From Xanthobacteraceae bacterium (GTDB lineage Bacteria; Pseudomonadota; Alphaproteobacteria; Rhizobiales; Xanthobacteraceae), in assembly GCA_028290465.1 (NCBI GenBank), contig JAQGJU010000142.1, positions 1 to 37,004 of the forward strand: a stretch of 37,004 nucleotides of DNA, written 5' to 3'. Below, one piece after another: positions 16,014-24,213 of the stretch; position 1 is the first letter of the stretch; the number at the start of each line of letters is the position of its first letter. The notes beneath the pieces were generated by a model. The model ran no database searches. It worked only from the letters and a program-made list of their open reading frames with translations, and had not been told where the DNA came from. The position numbers were made by a program, and so were the translations under genes.

Positions 16014-17156
16014 GTGAGCATGTTTCGTTATTTTCCCGGCAATGAAGGCTGGTCGTATCATTTCGCCGCCCGGATCGTGAACGTCGCGCAGCTCGGCGGC
16101 GCTGACTTCCACGAAGCGCATCGCGTCGCCGAACGCATCAAGGTCGGCGACGGCGAAAGCTGGTACCGCGAGTGGTACGCCGCCGGCGAGCGCGTCGAGA
16201 AAGTCGCCATCGTGGCCCAGCAGGCCGGCCGGCCGATCACCGCGCGCGACGCCTATCTGCGGGCACATAATTATTTCCGTACCGCGCAGTTCTTCCTGCT
16301 CGGCACCGACGAGCGCAAGAAGGAATCCTACGTCCGTTGCGTCGCCTGCTTCCACAAGGCGCTGCCGTGGTTCGACAACCCGCCGGAGCGGGTGACGTTT
16401 CCGTTCGAAGGCTCGCATCTCAGCGGCTACTATTATCGCCCGCTCGGTGCCGCGCGGCAGAAGCACGCCACGATCGCGTATCTGGGCGGCGTCGATATCA
16501 TCTCCGAGGAACTGTATTTCTTTGCCGCCCAGCAGATGCTGGCGCGCGGCTTCGGCGTACTGTGCTTCGACGGCCCGGGCATGGGCGAACCGCTGCGCGT
16601 GCGCGGCATCTACGCGCGGCCCGACTACGAGGTCGCGATCAGCGCCGCCGTTGATTATCTCGTCAGTCGTCCCGATGTCGATGCCGGCAAGATCAGTCTC
16701 GTAGGTCAGTCGATGGGCGGCTATTACGGCGGCCGCGGCGCCGCCATGGAGCCGCGGCTGCGCGCCGCGATCCTGTGGGGCGCCTGCTATGATCTCACCG
16801 ACGACATCTATGATTTCTGGCCGGCGGTGCGCCCTCAGGTCGAATGGGTGATCGGTGCTTCCGGCGAGAAGGACGCGCGCGAGAAGCTTAAGGCGTTCTC
16901 GCTTAAGGGCGTGCTGCAGCACGCCAAGTGTCCGGTGATGGTGACGCATGGCGAGGACGACACGCTGGTCACCGTCAAGGCCGCGCACAAGACCTATGCG
17001 GACCTTCCCGAGCCGAAGCATCTGCGGATCTGGAACGAAGCCGAAGGCGGCGGCATTCATCTGATGAACGACAACCGCGCAGAAGCGGTGCCCTATATGC
17101 TCGACTGGTTGCGCGAGGAAGTCGACCGGCCGCGCGGCCAGACCAAATTCCCCTGA
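16014..17156 (+). CDS. Alpha/beta hydrolase of the 2,6-dihydroxypseudooxynicotine hydrolase-like family
   Basis: A 380-residue hydrolase with a helical N-terminal cap region (about 1-125) and a C-terminal alpha/beta-hydrolase core. The catalytic triad is recognisable: nucleophile S233 in GQSMGG, acid D315 or D316 in THGEDDTLV and H349 in GGGIHLMND. The large N-terminal cap and overall layout resemble the C-C bond hydrolase of nicotine breakdown, but the family is broad and contains esterases and amidases; a nicotine pathway is not implied here. The start is GTG at 16014, favoured by a GAGA site eight bases upstream; an ATG two codons later is possible. It lies between a TTT receptor and a cysteine amidohydrolase gene in an apparent catabolic operon. 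Confidence 0.85.
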   Translation: MSMFRYFPGNEGWSYHFAARIVNVAQLGGADFHEAHRVAERIKVGDGESWYREWYAAGERVEKVAIVAQQAGRPITARDAYLRAHNYFRTAQFFLLGTDERKKESYVRCVACFHKALPWFDNPPERVTFPFEGSHLSGYYYRPLGAARQKHATIAYLGGVDIISEELYFFAAQQMLARGFGVLCFDGPGMGEPLRVRGIYARPDYEVAISAAVDYLVSRPDVDAGKISLVGQSMGGYYGGRGAAMEPRLRAAILWGACYDLTDDIYDFWPAVRPQVEWVIGASGEKDAREKLKAFSLKGVLQHAKCPVMVTHGEDDTLVTVKAAHKTYADLPEPKHLRIWNEAEGGGIHLMNDNRAEAVPYMLDWLREEVDRPRGQTKFP

Positions 17157-17184
17157 TCATCGTTCATCGAATTAAGAGGCCATC

Positions 17185-17892
17185 ATGCACAAGACCATCA
17201 TTCCCGAACACATCGTCGCCCGCGTGCTGAAGCGCCAAGGCCGCTGGAACGTACATGACGACGTGCCGCCGGCGCAGACCGCCTTTGTGGTGGTCGACAT
17301 GCAGAACTACTTCATGGCGCCCGGCCAGCAGGTCGAAATCCCGGAAGCCCGCGAGATCGTGCCCAACGTCAATCGCCTAGCGGATGAACTGCGTAAGGCC
17401 GGTGGCACCGTGGTCTGGATCCGCACCATCTCCAACGAGGATTCGTTCAAGAACTGGTCGCATTTCCATGACGTACTGAACACGCCGGCCCGCAAGGCGC
17501 GACGCCACGAGGCGATGCAGGACGGCGCCTTCGGGGCCGAACTCTGGCCGGGCCTCGATGTCCGCAAGGAAGACCTGATCGTGTGCAAGACGCGCTACAG
17601 CGCCTTTATCCAGGGTTCGTCGGGCCTCGAGGCCGAACTGCGCCAGCGCGGCATCACGTCCGTGTGGGTCGGCGGCACCTCGACCAATACCTGCTGCGAG
17701 AGCACGGCGCGCGATTCCATGTTGCTGGACTTCCGCACCACCATGGTCAGCGACGCCAACGCGGACCACAACGACACCGAGCACAACGCCACTTTGATCA
17801 ATTTCTGCATCAATTTCGGCGACGTGGCCGCGACCGACGATCTGGTCAAACGGCTGCAGGCGGCGGCGCCGCAAGCGCAAAAGACCGCATAG
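17185..17892 (+). CDS. Isochorismatase-like cysteine hydrolase (amidohydrolase)
   Basis: A 235-residue enzyme with the full Asp-Lys-Cys triad of the family: D38 (VVVDMQNYF), K135 (VCKTRYSAF) and C170 (STNTCCESTARD). These residues are those of cysteine amidases such as N-carbamoylsarcosine amidase, ureidoacrylate hydrolase RutB and maleamate amidase NicF, which release ammonia from amides. True isochorismatases lack the cysteine. Hydrolysis of an amide or carbamoyl intermediate made by the hydrolase next door is a reasonable inference. It follows that gene by 28 bases and has an AGAGG ribosome site. Substrate not known. Confidence 0.88.
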   Translation: MHKTIIPEHIVARVLKRQGRWNVHDDVPPAQTAFVVVDMQNYFMAPGQQVEIPEAREIVPNVNRLADELRKAGGTVVWIRTISNEDSFKNWSHFHDVLNTPARKARRHEAMQDGAFGAELWPGLDVRKEDLIVCKTRYSAFIQGSSGLEAELRQRGITSVWVGGTSTNTCCESTARDSMLLDFRTTMVSDANADHNDTEHNATLINFCINFGDVAATDDLVKRLQAAAPQAQKTA

Positions 17893-17988
17893 GCCTGTGG
17901 CCAAACGGACCGCGAATTGCATGCACTCTGTAGGCATGTCAGACAGGAGGCCGATCCCGACCTCCGTCCATTCGCAGTCCGTCGTCTC

Positions 17989-18735
17989 ATGGCCAAACGT
18001 ATTCGTGGTGACAACCCAGATCGCGCCGGTCTGATCTATCGCGCGCTGCGCCACGCCATCATCGAGCAGGCGCTGGCGCCCGGCGCCAAGCTGCCCGAGG
18101 ACGCCATCGGCGAGCGGTTCGGCGCCAGCCGCACCATTGTGCGCCACGCGCTCGGCCGCCTGTCGGCCGAGGGGCTGGTCGAACTGCGGCGCAATCGCGG
18201 CGCGACGGTCGCGACGCCGAGCTGGGAAGAGGCCCGCGATACGTTCGACGTCCGGCTCGGCCTGGAGCGGCTGGTGATGGCGCGGCTTGCCGGCCAGATC
18301 GGGCGCGAGCAGATCAAGACGCTGGAAGCCCATGTGGCGGCTGAGGAACAGGCGCGCGGCAACAACGAGCCGCTGTCGATCCGGCTGGCGACCGAATTTC
18401 ACATTCTGCTCGCCGAGATGACCGGCAGCCCGGTGCTGACGCGCTATGTCAGCGAGGTCGCGTCGCGCTGCGGCCTGATTCTGGCGCTCTATAGCCGCCC
18501 GCATTCGTCGGAATGCGCGGTCAGCGAGCACCGCATGATTCTCGCCGCATTGGCGGCCGGCGACGGTGCCAAAGCCGCCGCCGTGATGGAAGAACATCTG
18601 GATGGCGTTGCGAACCGCGCCTTGATCGTGTCGCGCCCGTCGAAGGAGCGCGACATCAAGGACATCCTGTCGGCCTATGCGGACGAAATCGCGGTGGCCG
18701 AGAAAACGCCAGCTCGCCGCGCGCGCAAGTCTTAG
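17989..18735 (+). CDS. GntR-family regulator with FCD ligand domain
   Basis: A 248-residue regulator. The N-terminal winged helix (about 15-80) reads LIYRALRHAIIEQALAPGAK, then IGERFGASRTIVRHALGRL and a GLVELRRNRGATVA wing. The C-terminal all-helical FCD domain has the usual metal-site residues in EFHILLAEMTG, SEHRMILAAL and MEEHLDGV. Such proteins (VanR/FadR type) repress catabolic operons until an acid ligand binds. The start at 17989 gives the usual short N-terminus; an in-frame ATG at 17917 would add 24 residues not expected in the family. It follows the amidohydrolase gene and precedes a transporter region that contains a GTATAC-centred dyad (19265-19292), its likely operator. Confidence 0.9.
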   Translation: MAKRIRGDNPDRAGLIYRALRHAIIEQALAPGAKLPEDAIGERFGASRTIVRHALGRLSAEGLVELRRNRGATVATPSWEEARDTFDVRLGLERLVMARLAGQIGREQIKTLEAHVAAEEQARGNNEPLSIRLATEFHILLAEMTGSPVLTRYVSEVASRCGLILALYSRPHSSECAVSEHRMILAALAAGDGAKAAAVMEEHLDGVANRALIVSRPSKERDIKDILSAYADEIAVAEKTPARRARKS

Positions 18736-18744
18736 ATTAAAGCG

Positions 18745-19185
18745 TTACGCCACGATGCCCTTGCCGGTCAGAATCCGCTCGGCGCTGTCGTTCCACACGT
18801 CCATCTGCACGATCTTGCCGCCGCGAACGACAAAACGATCGACATAGCGGTTGCCCTCGAACGGCGTGCCGTCCGGCCATTCGCCATACAGCGTGCCGAG
18901 ATTGTACACGATGGTCTCGCCATGGCCGGCGACCACGTCGGTGCGCTGCATCTGCTTCTTCACCCACTTGTAGCGTCCGGCGTTGAACGCCGTGGTCTCG
19001 CGCGGATGCGAGTACTTGCGCCCGCCCGTAAACGTAATGGCCAGTTCCGGCGAGATGTAACGCGCCGCAGTCTCCGGATCCGGCACCATCGAGGCGACCA
19101 GGAAGCTTTCGACGATCACAGCGGCCTCGGCGGTCTCGTCGTTCGGGGCGATGAAGGCGGCGCGGGCAGATGTGGCGGCGGACAT
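18745..19185 (-). CDS. NTF2-like/SnoaL-fold protein
   Basis: A 146-residue cone-shaped NTF2-like domain. It is seen in AAVIVESFLVASMVPDPETAARYIS, read here as a helix followed by AITFTGGRKY, and in the closing strands IVYNLGTLYGEWPDG, RYVDRFVVRGGKIVQMDVWNDSAE. Members include ketosteroid isomerase-like enzymes, polyketide cyclases and many uncharacterised proteins. The start at 19185 is set by a GAGGAG site seven bases upstream; the frame is open further up, to 19389, but that would run through the promoter region. It is divergent from the transporter gene and convergent with the GntR gene (nine-base gap), so the regulator may act on it too. Function unknown. Confidence 0.8.
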   Translation of the reverse strand: MSAATSARAAFIAPNDETAEAAVIVESFLVASMVPDPETAARYISPELAITFTGGRKYSHPRETTAFNAGRYKWVKKQMQRTDVVAGHGETIVYNLGTLYGEWPDGTPFEGNRYVDRFVVRGGKIVQMDVWNDSAERILTGKGIVA

Positions 19186-19264
19186 GGGCGGCTCCTCGGC
19201 GGGCGGGCGGAATTGTGACTGGCCAGCACTATGCATTTTCCCGGCCAGATTTAGTATGCGGATC

Positions 19265-19292
19265 CATGCAACATCGTATACAATATTGCATG
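19265..19292. promoter_or_regulatory. Predicted GntR/FCD operator (28-bp dyad)
   Basis: An inverted repeat centred on GTATAC with arms CATGCAACATCGTA (19265-19278) and TACAATATTGCATG (19279-19292). Twelve of the 14 positions per arm are complementary. The size and TATAC core fit operators of FadR/VanR-type GntR proteins, and a GntR/FCD gene lies 530 bases away. The dyad lies between the divergent NTF2-like gene (79 bases from its start) and the sigma-54 promoter of the transporter gene. Confidence 0.7.
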
Positions 19293-19386
19293 CGATTTGG
19301 GCGGAATGATCGGCAGGTGCCCAGCGCATGGGCGATTTGGCGGCCTTAGCGGCGAATTCAACGATTTTTCGGTGCATGCGATCTGG
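19287..19386. repeat. Three direct copies of a GCATG-CGATYTGG motif upstream of the sigma-54 promoter
   Basis: TGCATGCGATTTGG (19287-19300) and TGCATGCGATCTGG (19373-19386) differ at one base of 14. A third, looser copy GCATGGGCGATTTGG lies at 19326-19340. The spacings are about 39 and 47 bases. The first copy overlaps the right arm of the GntR-type dyad and the last runs into the -24 box. They could be sites for an activator or a repressor. Confidence 0.5.
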
Positions 19387-19398
19387 CACGCGGTTTGC
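19384..19398 (+). promoter_or_regulatory. Sigma-54 (RpoN) -24/-12 promoter
   Basis: TGGCACG (19384-19390), four bases, then TTGC (19395-19398). This matches the RpoN consensus TGGCACR-N4-TTGC at every fixed position, with the GG and GC pairs exactly ten bases apart. It lies 40 bases before the ATG at 19439, leaving a short leader with the GAGAGGGG ribosome site. It should drive the receptor, permease, ATPase and amidohydrolase genes. A dedicated enhancer-binding activator gene is not in the window; NtrC is one candidate. Confidence 0.82.
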
Positions 19399-19438
19399 GT
19401 GTTTTCACGCAGCTTCATCCGTCCGAGAGGGGTTCGCC

Positions 19439-20623
19439 ATGGTCCTTGAAATGCGCCTTTTGTCCCGCCGCCTGCTGCTGGCCGGCGCCGCCGCTGCTTC
19501 CCTTACTGTCGCGCTGCCCGCTCAGGCGCAGGAAACCATCAAGCTCGGCCTGGTGGCCGCGATGTCCGGTCAGTCGGCCAAATCCGGCGAGGCCATCGTG
19601 CGCGGCCTGTCGCTCGCGCTCGACGAAATCAACGCCAAGGGCGGCCTGCTCGGCAAGAAGGTCGAGCTGTTGGTGCGCGACGACGAGAGCAACCCGGCCA
19701 AGGGCGTGATCGCCGCGCGGGAACTCGTTCAGCGTGAAAAAGTGGTCGCGTTCTTCGGCGGCCTCGATACGCCGGTGTCGATCGCCATCGTGCCGTTCGC
19801 CAATCAGTCCAAGGTGCCGTTCATGGGCGTCTGGGCCGCCGGTACGCCGATCACCCGCAACGGCGCCGCCGAGAATTATGTGTTCCGGGTTTCCGCCGTC
19901 GACGAGCTGGTCGACGTCGCGCTGGTCGACTACGCGGTGAAGAAATACGCCGCCAAGAAGCCCGGCATGATCCTGATCAACAATCCGTGGGGCGAATCCA
20001 ACGAGAAGGGCCTCAAAGCCGCGCTCGCCGCCAAGAGCCTGCCGTTCTCGGGCGTCGAAAAATTCGAGACCAGCGACATCGATCTGGTGCCGCAGTTGAC
20101 GCGCCTGAAAGAATCCGGCGCCGATGCGCTGTTCATGGTCGCCAACGTCGCCCCGTCCGCGCAGGTCGTGAAGTCGCTGGACCGCATGGGCTGGAACGTA
20201 CCGCTGATTTCGCATTGGGGTCCGTCCGGTGGCCGCTTCTCGGAACTCGCGGGTGCCAGCGCCGCGAAGGTGCACTTCATCCAGACCTTCAGCTTCTCGG
20301 GTAATTCCAGCCCGAAGGCCGCTGCCGTGCTGGACGGCCTGAAGAAGAAGTATCCGGAGATCAAAGGCCTCGGCGACGTGACGCCGGCGGTCGGCATCGC
20401 CAATGCGTATGACGCGATGCATCTGGTCGGTGCCGCGATCGCCAAGGCCGGCTCGACCGAAGGCCAGAAGGTCCGCGAAGGCTTCTACGCCATCGACAAG
20501 TATGACGGACTGATCAAGTCCTACGACAAGCCGTTCACCAAGGATAACCACGACGCGCTGTCGTCGTCGGATTACATCTTCACCTATTTCAAGGGCGACG
20601 AGATCCTGCCGCTGATGAACTGA
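19439..20623 (+). CDS. Liv-type ABC transporter substrate-binding protein
   Basis: A 394-residue periplasmic binding protein of the leucine-binding (type 1) family. The signal peptide has an SRR pair (LLSRRLLLAGAAAASLTVAL) and is cut after AQA. The mature part begins ETIKLGLVAAMSGQSAKSG, and the typical GLLGKKVELLVRDDESNPAKG stretch follows (read as GGLLGKKVELLVRDDES then NPAKGV). Such receptors bind amino acids, amides, urea and aromatic acids; the coupled amidohydrolase suggests an N-containing cyclic or amide ligand. The start at 19439 lies just behind the sigma-54 promoter; a longer open frame from 19328 would begin upstream of the promoter and is rejected. A palindromic repeat separates it from the permease gene. 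Confidence 0.92.
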   Translation: MVLEMRLLSRRLLLAGAAAASLTVALPAQAQETIKLGLVAAMSGQSAKSGEAIVRGLSLALDEINAKGGLLGKKVELLVRDDESNPAKGVIAARELVQREKVVAFFGGLDTPVSIAIVPFANQSKVPFMGVWAAGTPITRNGAAENYVFRVSAVDELVDVALVDYAVKKYAAKKPGMILINNPWGESNEKGLKAALAAKSLPFSGVEKFETSDIDLVPQLTRLKESGADALFMVANVAPSAQVVKSLDRMGWNVPLISHWGPSGGRFSELAGASAAKVHFIQTFSFSGNSSPKAAAVLDGLKKKYPEIKGLGDVTPAVGIANAYDAMHLVGAAIAKAGSTEGQKVREGFYAIDKYDGLIKSYDKPFTKDNHDALSSSDYIFTYFKGDEILPLMN

Positions 20624-20678
20624 GTACTTCTCTACGCTCGTTCAGTTGGATCTGATGCGAGCACGATGATCTGTCTTA

Positions 20679-20800
20679 TCCCTGCCCTGAAAGGGGAGGG
20701 TGGCCGGCGAAGCCGGTCGGGTGGGGTTCTTCTGCTGCGACGGCCCCCACCCGGTCCGCTTACGCGGACCACCCTCCCCCTCAAGCGGGGGAGGGATAAG
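20679..20800. repeat. Intergenic palindromic repeat, copy 3 (variant)
   Basis: A compound palindrome between the receptor and permease genes. It contains CCCTCCCCC (20772-20780) with GGGGGAGGG (20787-20795), GGTCCGC (20753-20759) with GCGGACC (20764-20770), and outer CTTATCCCTGCC and GAGGGATAAG ends that pair across the whole unit. It belongs to the same general class as the elements at 232 and 5110 but differs in sequence. It ends 33 bases before the permease start. Confidence 0.85.
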
Positions 20801-20833
20801 CGTGCGTACCTCGAAGTCTAAGAGTGCATCGAC

Positions 20834-21706
20834 ATGCTGATCACCTCGGCGATCATTTCCGGTCTCGGTCTCGGCAGCATGTATGGGCTGATCGCCCTCG
20901 GCTTTCACGTCACCTACGTCGTGTCCAACACGGTGAATTTCGCGCAGGGCTCAGCCATGATGCTGGGCGCGGTGCTCGGCTATACGTTTCACGTACGACT
21001 GGGCTGGCCGCTTCCGTTCGCGGCCGGCACGGCGCTGACGCTGTGCGCGCTGTTCGGCCTGATCGTCGAACGCGCGCTGGTGCGGCCCTTCGTCGAACGC
21101 GGCTCCAATGCCTGGCTGATGGCCACCGTCGCGGCCGGCATCGTACTCGACAACGCCATGCTGTTCACCTTCGGCAAGGAGCCGCGCAGCTTTCCGTCGG
21201 TGCTGGCCGACAAGCCGATCCAGATTTTCGGCGCCGGCGTCTATCCGTTGCAGTTGATCATTCCGGTGGTCGGCATTGCGATCGCGGTGGTGCTGCATCT
21301 GGGGCTGAATCACACGCGGCGCGGCAAATCGCTGCTGGCCGTGGTGCAGAACCCGGACGCGGCGCGGCTGATGGGCATCAATGTGAAGTCCGTTGTCGCG
21401 GTGTCGTTCGCGATCTCGACCGCGCTGGCCGGTTTGGCCGGATTGCTGATCGCGCCACTATTTAACGTCAATTCCGACATGGGCACACTGTTCGGCATCA
21501 AGGCCTTCGCGGTTGCTATCCTGGGCGGCATGGGATCGGCCTCCGGCGTCGTGCTGGCCGGCCTCGCCTATGGACTGATCGAGGCGATGGTCACCGCGTA
21601 TCTCGGCTCCGTCTATACCCAGATCGTGGTGTTCACCATCGTCATCCTGGCGCTCGCCGTGATGCCGAACGGACTGTTCGGCCGCGCCGCCGTGAACAAA
21701 GTCTGA
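20834..21706 (+). CDS. Branched-chain-type ABC transporter permease, LivH type
   Basis: A 290-residue inner-membrane permease with about eight hydrophobic segments. Family motifs are GLGLGSMYGLIALGFHVTYVVSN near the N-terminus, NFAQGSAMMLGA, the coupling region MGINVKSVVAVSFAISTALAG and AVAILGGMGSASGVVLAG toward the end. It forms half of the translocation pore with the permease domain of the next protein. Its stop overlaps the next start (TGATG), so translation is coupled. The ribosome site is weak and lies directly after the palindromic repeat. Confidence 0.92.
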   Translation: MLITSAIISGLGLGSMYGLIALGFHVTYVVSNTVNFAQGSAMMLGAVLGYTFHVRLGWPLPFAAGTALTLCALFGLIVERALVRPFVERGSNAWLMATVAAGIVLDNAMLFTFGKEPRSFPSVLADKPIQIFGAGVYPLQLIIPVVGIAIAVVLHLGLNHTRRGKSLLAVVQNPDAARLMGINVKSVVAVSFAISTALAGLAGLLIAPLFNVNSDMGTLFGIKAFAVAILGGMGSASGVVLAGLAYGLIEAMVTAYLGSVYTQIVVFTIVILALAVMPNGLFGRAAVNKV

Positions 21707-24213
21707 TGCATAAAGTGTCCCCCCGTCTGCACGCCCTCGCCTTGCCGCTGGCGATCCTGGCGCTCACGGGCGCGGCCGCCTTCTACGCGGCGACGAGCGG
21801 CGGCTATGCGCCGTTCATTCTGGCGCTGGTCGCGCTGGCCACGCTGGTCGGCGTCGGCCTTAACATTCTGCTCGGCCTGACCGGACAGATCTCGCTCGGC
21901 CATGTCGGCTTCTATGCGATCGGCGCCTATACGGTGGCGATCCTGTCGCTGCAGGGCGTCAGCTTCTGGATCGCGTTTCCGCTCTCTGGCCTGATCGCCG
22001 GCGCCGTCGGTTTCCTGCTGGCGCTGCCGGCGTTGCGCGTCACAGGTCCGTATCTGGCGATGGTCACGATTGCCTTTGCGTTCATCGTGCAGCACGGCAC
22101 CGTCGAATGGCGCGGCCTCACCGGCGGCGCCAACGGCCTGATGGGATTGCCGCCACCCTCGATCGGCGGCTTCGTTTTCACCGAGCGCGAGATCGCCATG
22201 CTGGCGGTCGCCCTCGCCGGCGCCGCGCTCTATCTGTTTCATCGGCTCGCCGCCTCGGCCTGGGGCCAGGCGATGGTCGCGGTGCGCGATGCCGAAGTCG
22301 CCGCGCGCTCCATCGGACTCAACCCGGTGACCGTAAAGGCCGCTGCCTTCACGCTTTCGGCAATGTGCGCCGGCCTCGCTGGCGGCCTGTTCGCGCCGCT
22401 GCTGGCCTTCGTCGCGCCGGATTCATTTCCGTTCTCGCAGTCGATCCTGTTTCTGCTCGCCGTCATCATCGGCGGCGCCGGCTGGGTGCTGGGCCCGGCG
22501 GTCGGCGCTGCCGTCACGGTCGTTCTTCCCGAACTTCTGTCGTCCCTCGCCGAATACCGGCTGCTGTTCTTCGGCGCCTTGCTGCTCGGAGTGCTGTGGA
22601 TCGCACCGGAAGGCATTCTCGGCACGCTGGCGCGGCTGTTCCGCCGCACCGATCCGCGTGCCGCGAATGGCGATGGTTTCGATGTGGCCGCGTATCTGTC
22701 CCCGGCCGGCACGTCCTCCAATCTCGACGTGAACGGCATCGGCATCGCGTTCGGCGGCATCAAGGCCGCCGCGGATGTGAGCTTCAGCGCCGAGCCGGGG
22801 CGCGTGACCAGCGTCATTGGGCCGAACGGCGCCGGCAAGACCACCGTGCTCAACATGATCGGCGGCTTCTACCGGCCGGACCAAGGCAGCATCCGGCTCG
22901 GCGGTGACGAACTCGCCGGGGCGGCCGCGTGGAAAGTCGCCCGCGCGGACATCGCCCGCACCTATCAGACCACCAAGCTGTTCGAGACCATGAGCGTGCG
23001 CGACAATGTGCTGATCGCGATGCGGCGTGGAAAACTCGGCGGCATGCTGTCGGCCGCCGCGACGCCGGATGAGGTCCACGCTGCCGAAGCGCTGATCGCC
23101 TTCGTCGGTTATCGCGGCGCGCTGGCCGCGCGCACCGGCGACCTGCCGCACGTCGACCGCCGGCTGGTCGAGATCGCGCGGGCTTTGGCGATGCGGCCGC
23201 GCGTGCTGCTGCTCGATGAGCCCGCCGCCGGCCTGATGCGGGCCGACAAGGATGCGCTGAGCGGCCTGTTGCGCAAGATTGCTGACGTCGGCATCGCCGT
23301 GATCCTGGTCGAGCACGACATGCGGCTGGTGATGGGGATCTCCGATCATATCGTGGTGCTGGATGCCGGTATGCCGATAGCCGCCGGAACACCCGCCGAC
23401 ATTCGCCGCGATCCGAAAGTGCTCGCCGCATATCTGGGCGGCACCGAAATGCGGGCGCGCCCGCGCACGGCTCCGTGGGACGGACCGGCCGACGCGGTAC
23501 TTACCGCGCTGCGGCTGACCGCCGGCTATGGCGCGGCGCCCGTATTGGAGAAGGTCAACTTCGAAGTCAGGCCCGGCGAGATGGTGGCGCTGATCGGCTC
23601 GAACGGCGCCGGCAAATCCACCGCGATGCGCGCGGTCGCCGGTCTACTTCGGCCGGTCGATGGCGAGATCGTGCTCAACGACAAACGCATCGAACGCACC
23701 GAAGCGCACCGCATCGCCGCGCGCGGCCTCGCGCTGGTGCCGGAGGGTCGCCAGGTGTTTCCCGAGCTGACGGTCCGTGACAATCTGATCCTCGGCGCAC
23801 AGACCCGCGACGATGTCGACTTCGACACCGAGATCGAAGCCCTGCTGAAACGTTTTCCGCGACTGCGCGACCGCATCGACAGTCGGGCTGGCCTGTTGTC
23901 CGGCGGCGAGCAGCAAATGCTCGCTGTGGCGCGCGGCCTGATGGCCAAGCCGCGCATCCTGCTGCTGGACGAGCCCTCGCTCGGCCTCGCACCGCTGATG
24001 ATCAACGAACTGTTCGATATTCTGGCGGAACTGCGCGACGAGGGCATCACCATCCTGCTGGTCGATCAGATGGCCGCATTGGCGCTTACCGTGGCGGACC
24101 GCGGCTACGTGCTGGATTCCGGCCGTATCGTGCGCGCCGACACCGCTGAGGCACTCGCCGGCGATCCGGAAGTCGAGGCCGCCTATCTCGGCCGCGCGCA
24201 GGCGGCGGAATGA
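21706..24213 (+). CDS. LivM-LivG-LivF triple fusion: ABC permease plus two ATPase domains
   Basis: An 835-residue protein joining three functions that are separate genes in E. coli. Residues 1-310 form a LivM permease (GLTGQISLGHVGFYAIGAY, then ILGGAGW-like IIGGAGWVLGP). Residues 345-575 form a LivG-type ATPase with Walker A GPNGAGKTT at 372 and Walker B LLLDEP with D504-E505. Residues 590-830 form a LivF-type ATPase with Walker A GSNGAGKST at 631, signature LSGGE at 731 and D755-E756. The first ATPase has LPHVDRR (480-486) where the signature should be, losing its key glycine, so one ATP site may be weak; whether this is normal for the fusion family I cannot test. Joined ends overlap livH by one base and the amidohydrolase by four. 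Confidence 0.92.
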   Translation: MHKVSPRLHALALPLAILALTGAAAFYAATSGGYAPFILALVALATLVGVGLNILLGLTGQISLGHVGFYAIGAYTVAILSLQGVSFWIAFPLSGLIAGAVGFLLALPALRVTGPYLAMVTIAFAFIVQHGTVEWRGLTGGANGLMGLPPPSIGGFVFTEREIAMLAVALAGAALYLFHRLAASAWGQAMVAVRDAEVAARSIGLNPVTVKAAAFTLSAMCAGLAGGLFAPLLAFVAPDSFPFSQSILFLLAVIIGGAGWVLGPAVGAAVTVVLPELLSSLAEYRLLFFGALLLGVLWIAPEGILGTLARLFRRTDPRAANGDGFDVAAYLSPAGTSSNLDVNGIGIAFGGIKAAADVSFSAEPGRVTSVIGPNGAGKTTVLNMIGGFYRPDQGSIRLGGDELAGAAAWKVARADIARTYQTTKLFETMSVRDNVLIAMRRGKLGGMLSAAATPDEVHAAEALIAFVGYRGALAARTGDLPHVDRRLVEIARALAMRPRVLLLDEPAAGLMRADKDALSGLLRKIADVGIAVILVEHDMRLVMGISDHIVVLDAGMPIAAGTPADIRRDPKVLAAYLGGTEMRARPRTAPWDGPADAVLTALRLTAGYGAAPVLEKVNFEVRPGEMVALIGSNGAGKSTAMRAVAGLLRPVDGEIVLNDKRIERTEAHRIAARGLALVPEGRQVFPELTVRDNLILGAQTRDDVDFDTEIEALLKRFPRLRDRIDSRAGLLSGGEQQMLAVARGLMAKPRILLLDEPSLGLAPLMINELFDILAELRDEGITILLVDQMAALALTVADRGYVLDSGRIVRADTAEALAGDPEVEAAYLGRAQAAE

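Noticed and set aside
15141-17060. A 639-codon open frame on the minus strand
   Set aside because: It is antisense to the clear TTT receptor and alpha/beta hydrolase genes, has no recognisable domain and reflects GC-rich third positions.
16014-17892. Nicotine degradation pathway
   Set aside because: Only the hydrolase fold resembles the nicotine enzyme; no nicotine or pyridine oxygenase or dehydrogenase genes are present.
19328-19438. Longer N-terminus for the Liv-type receptor
   Set aside because: It would start upstream of the sigma-54 promoter and bury the signal peptide 37 residues in.
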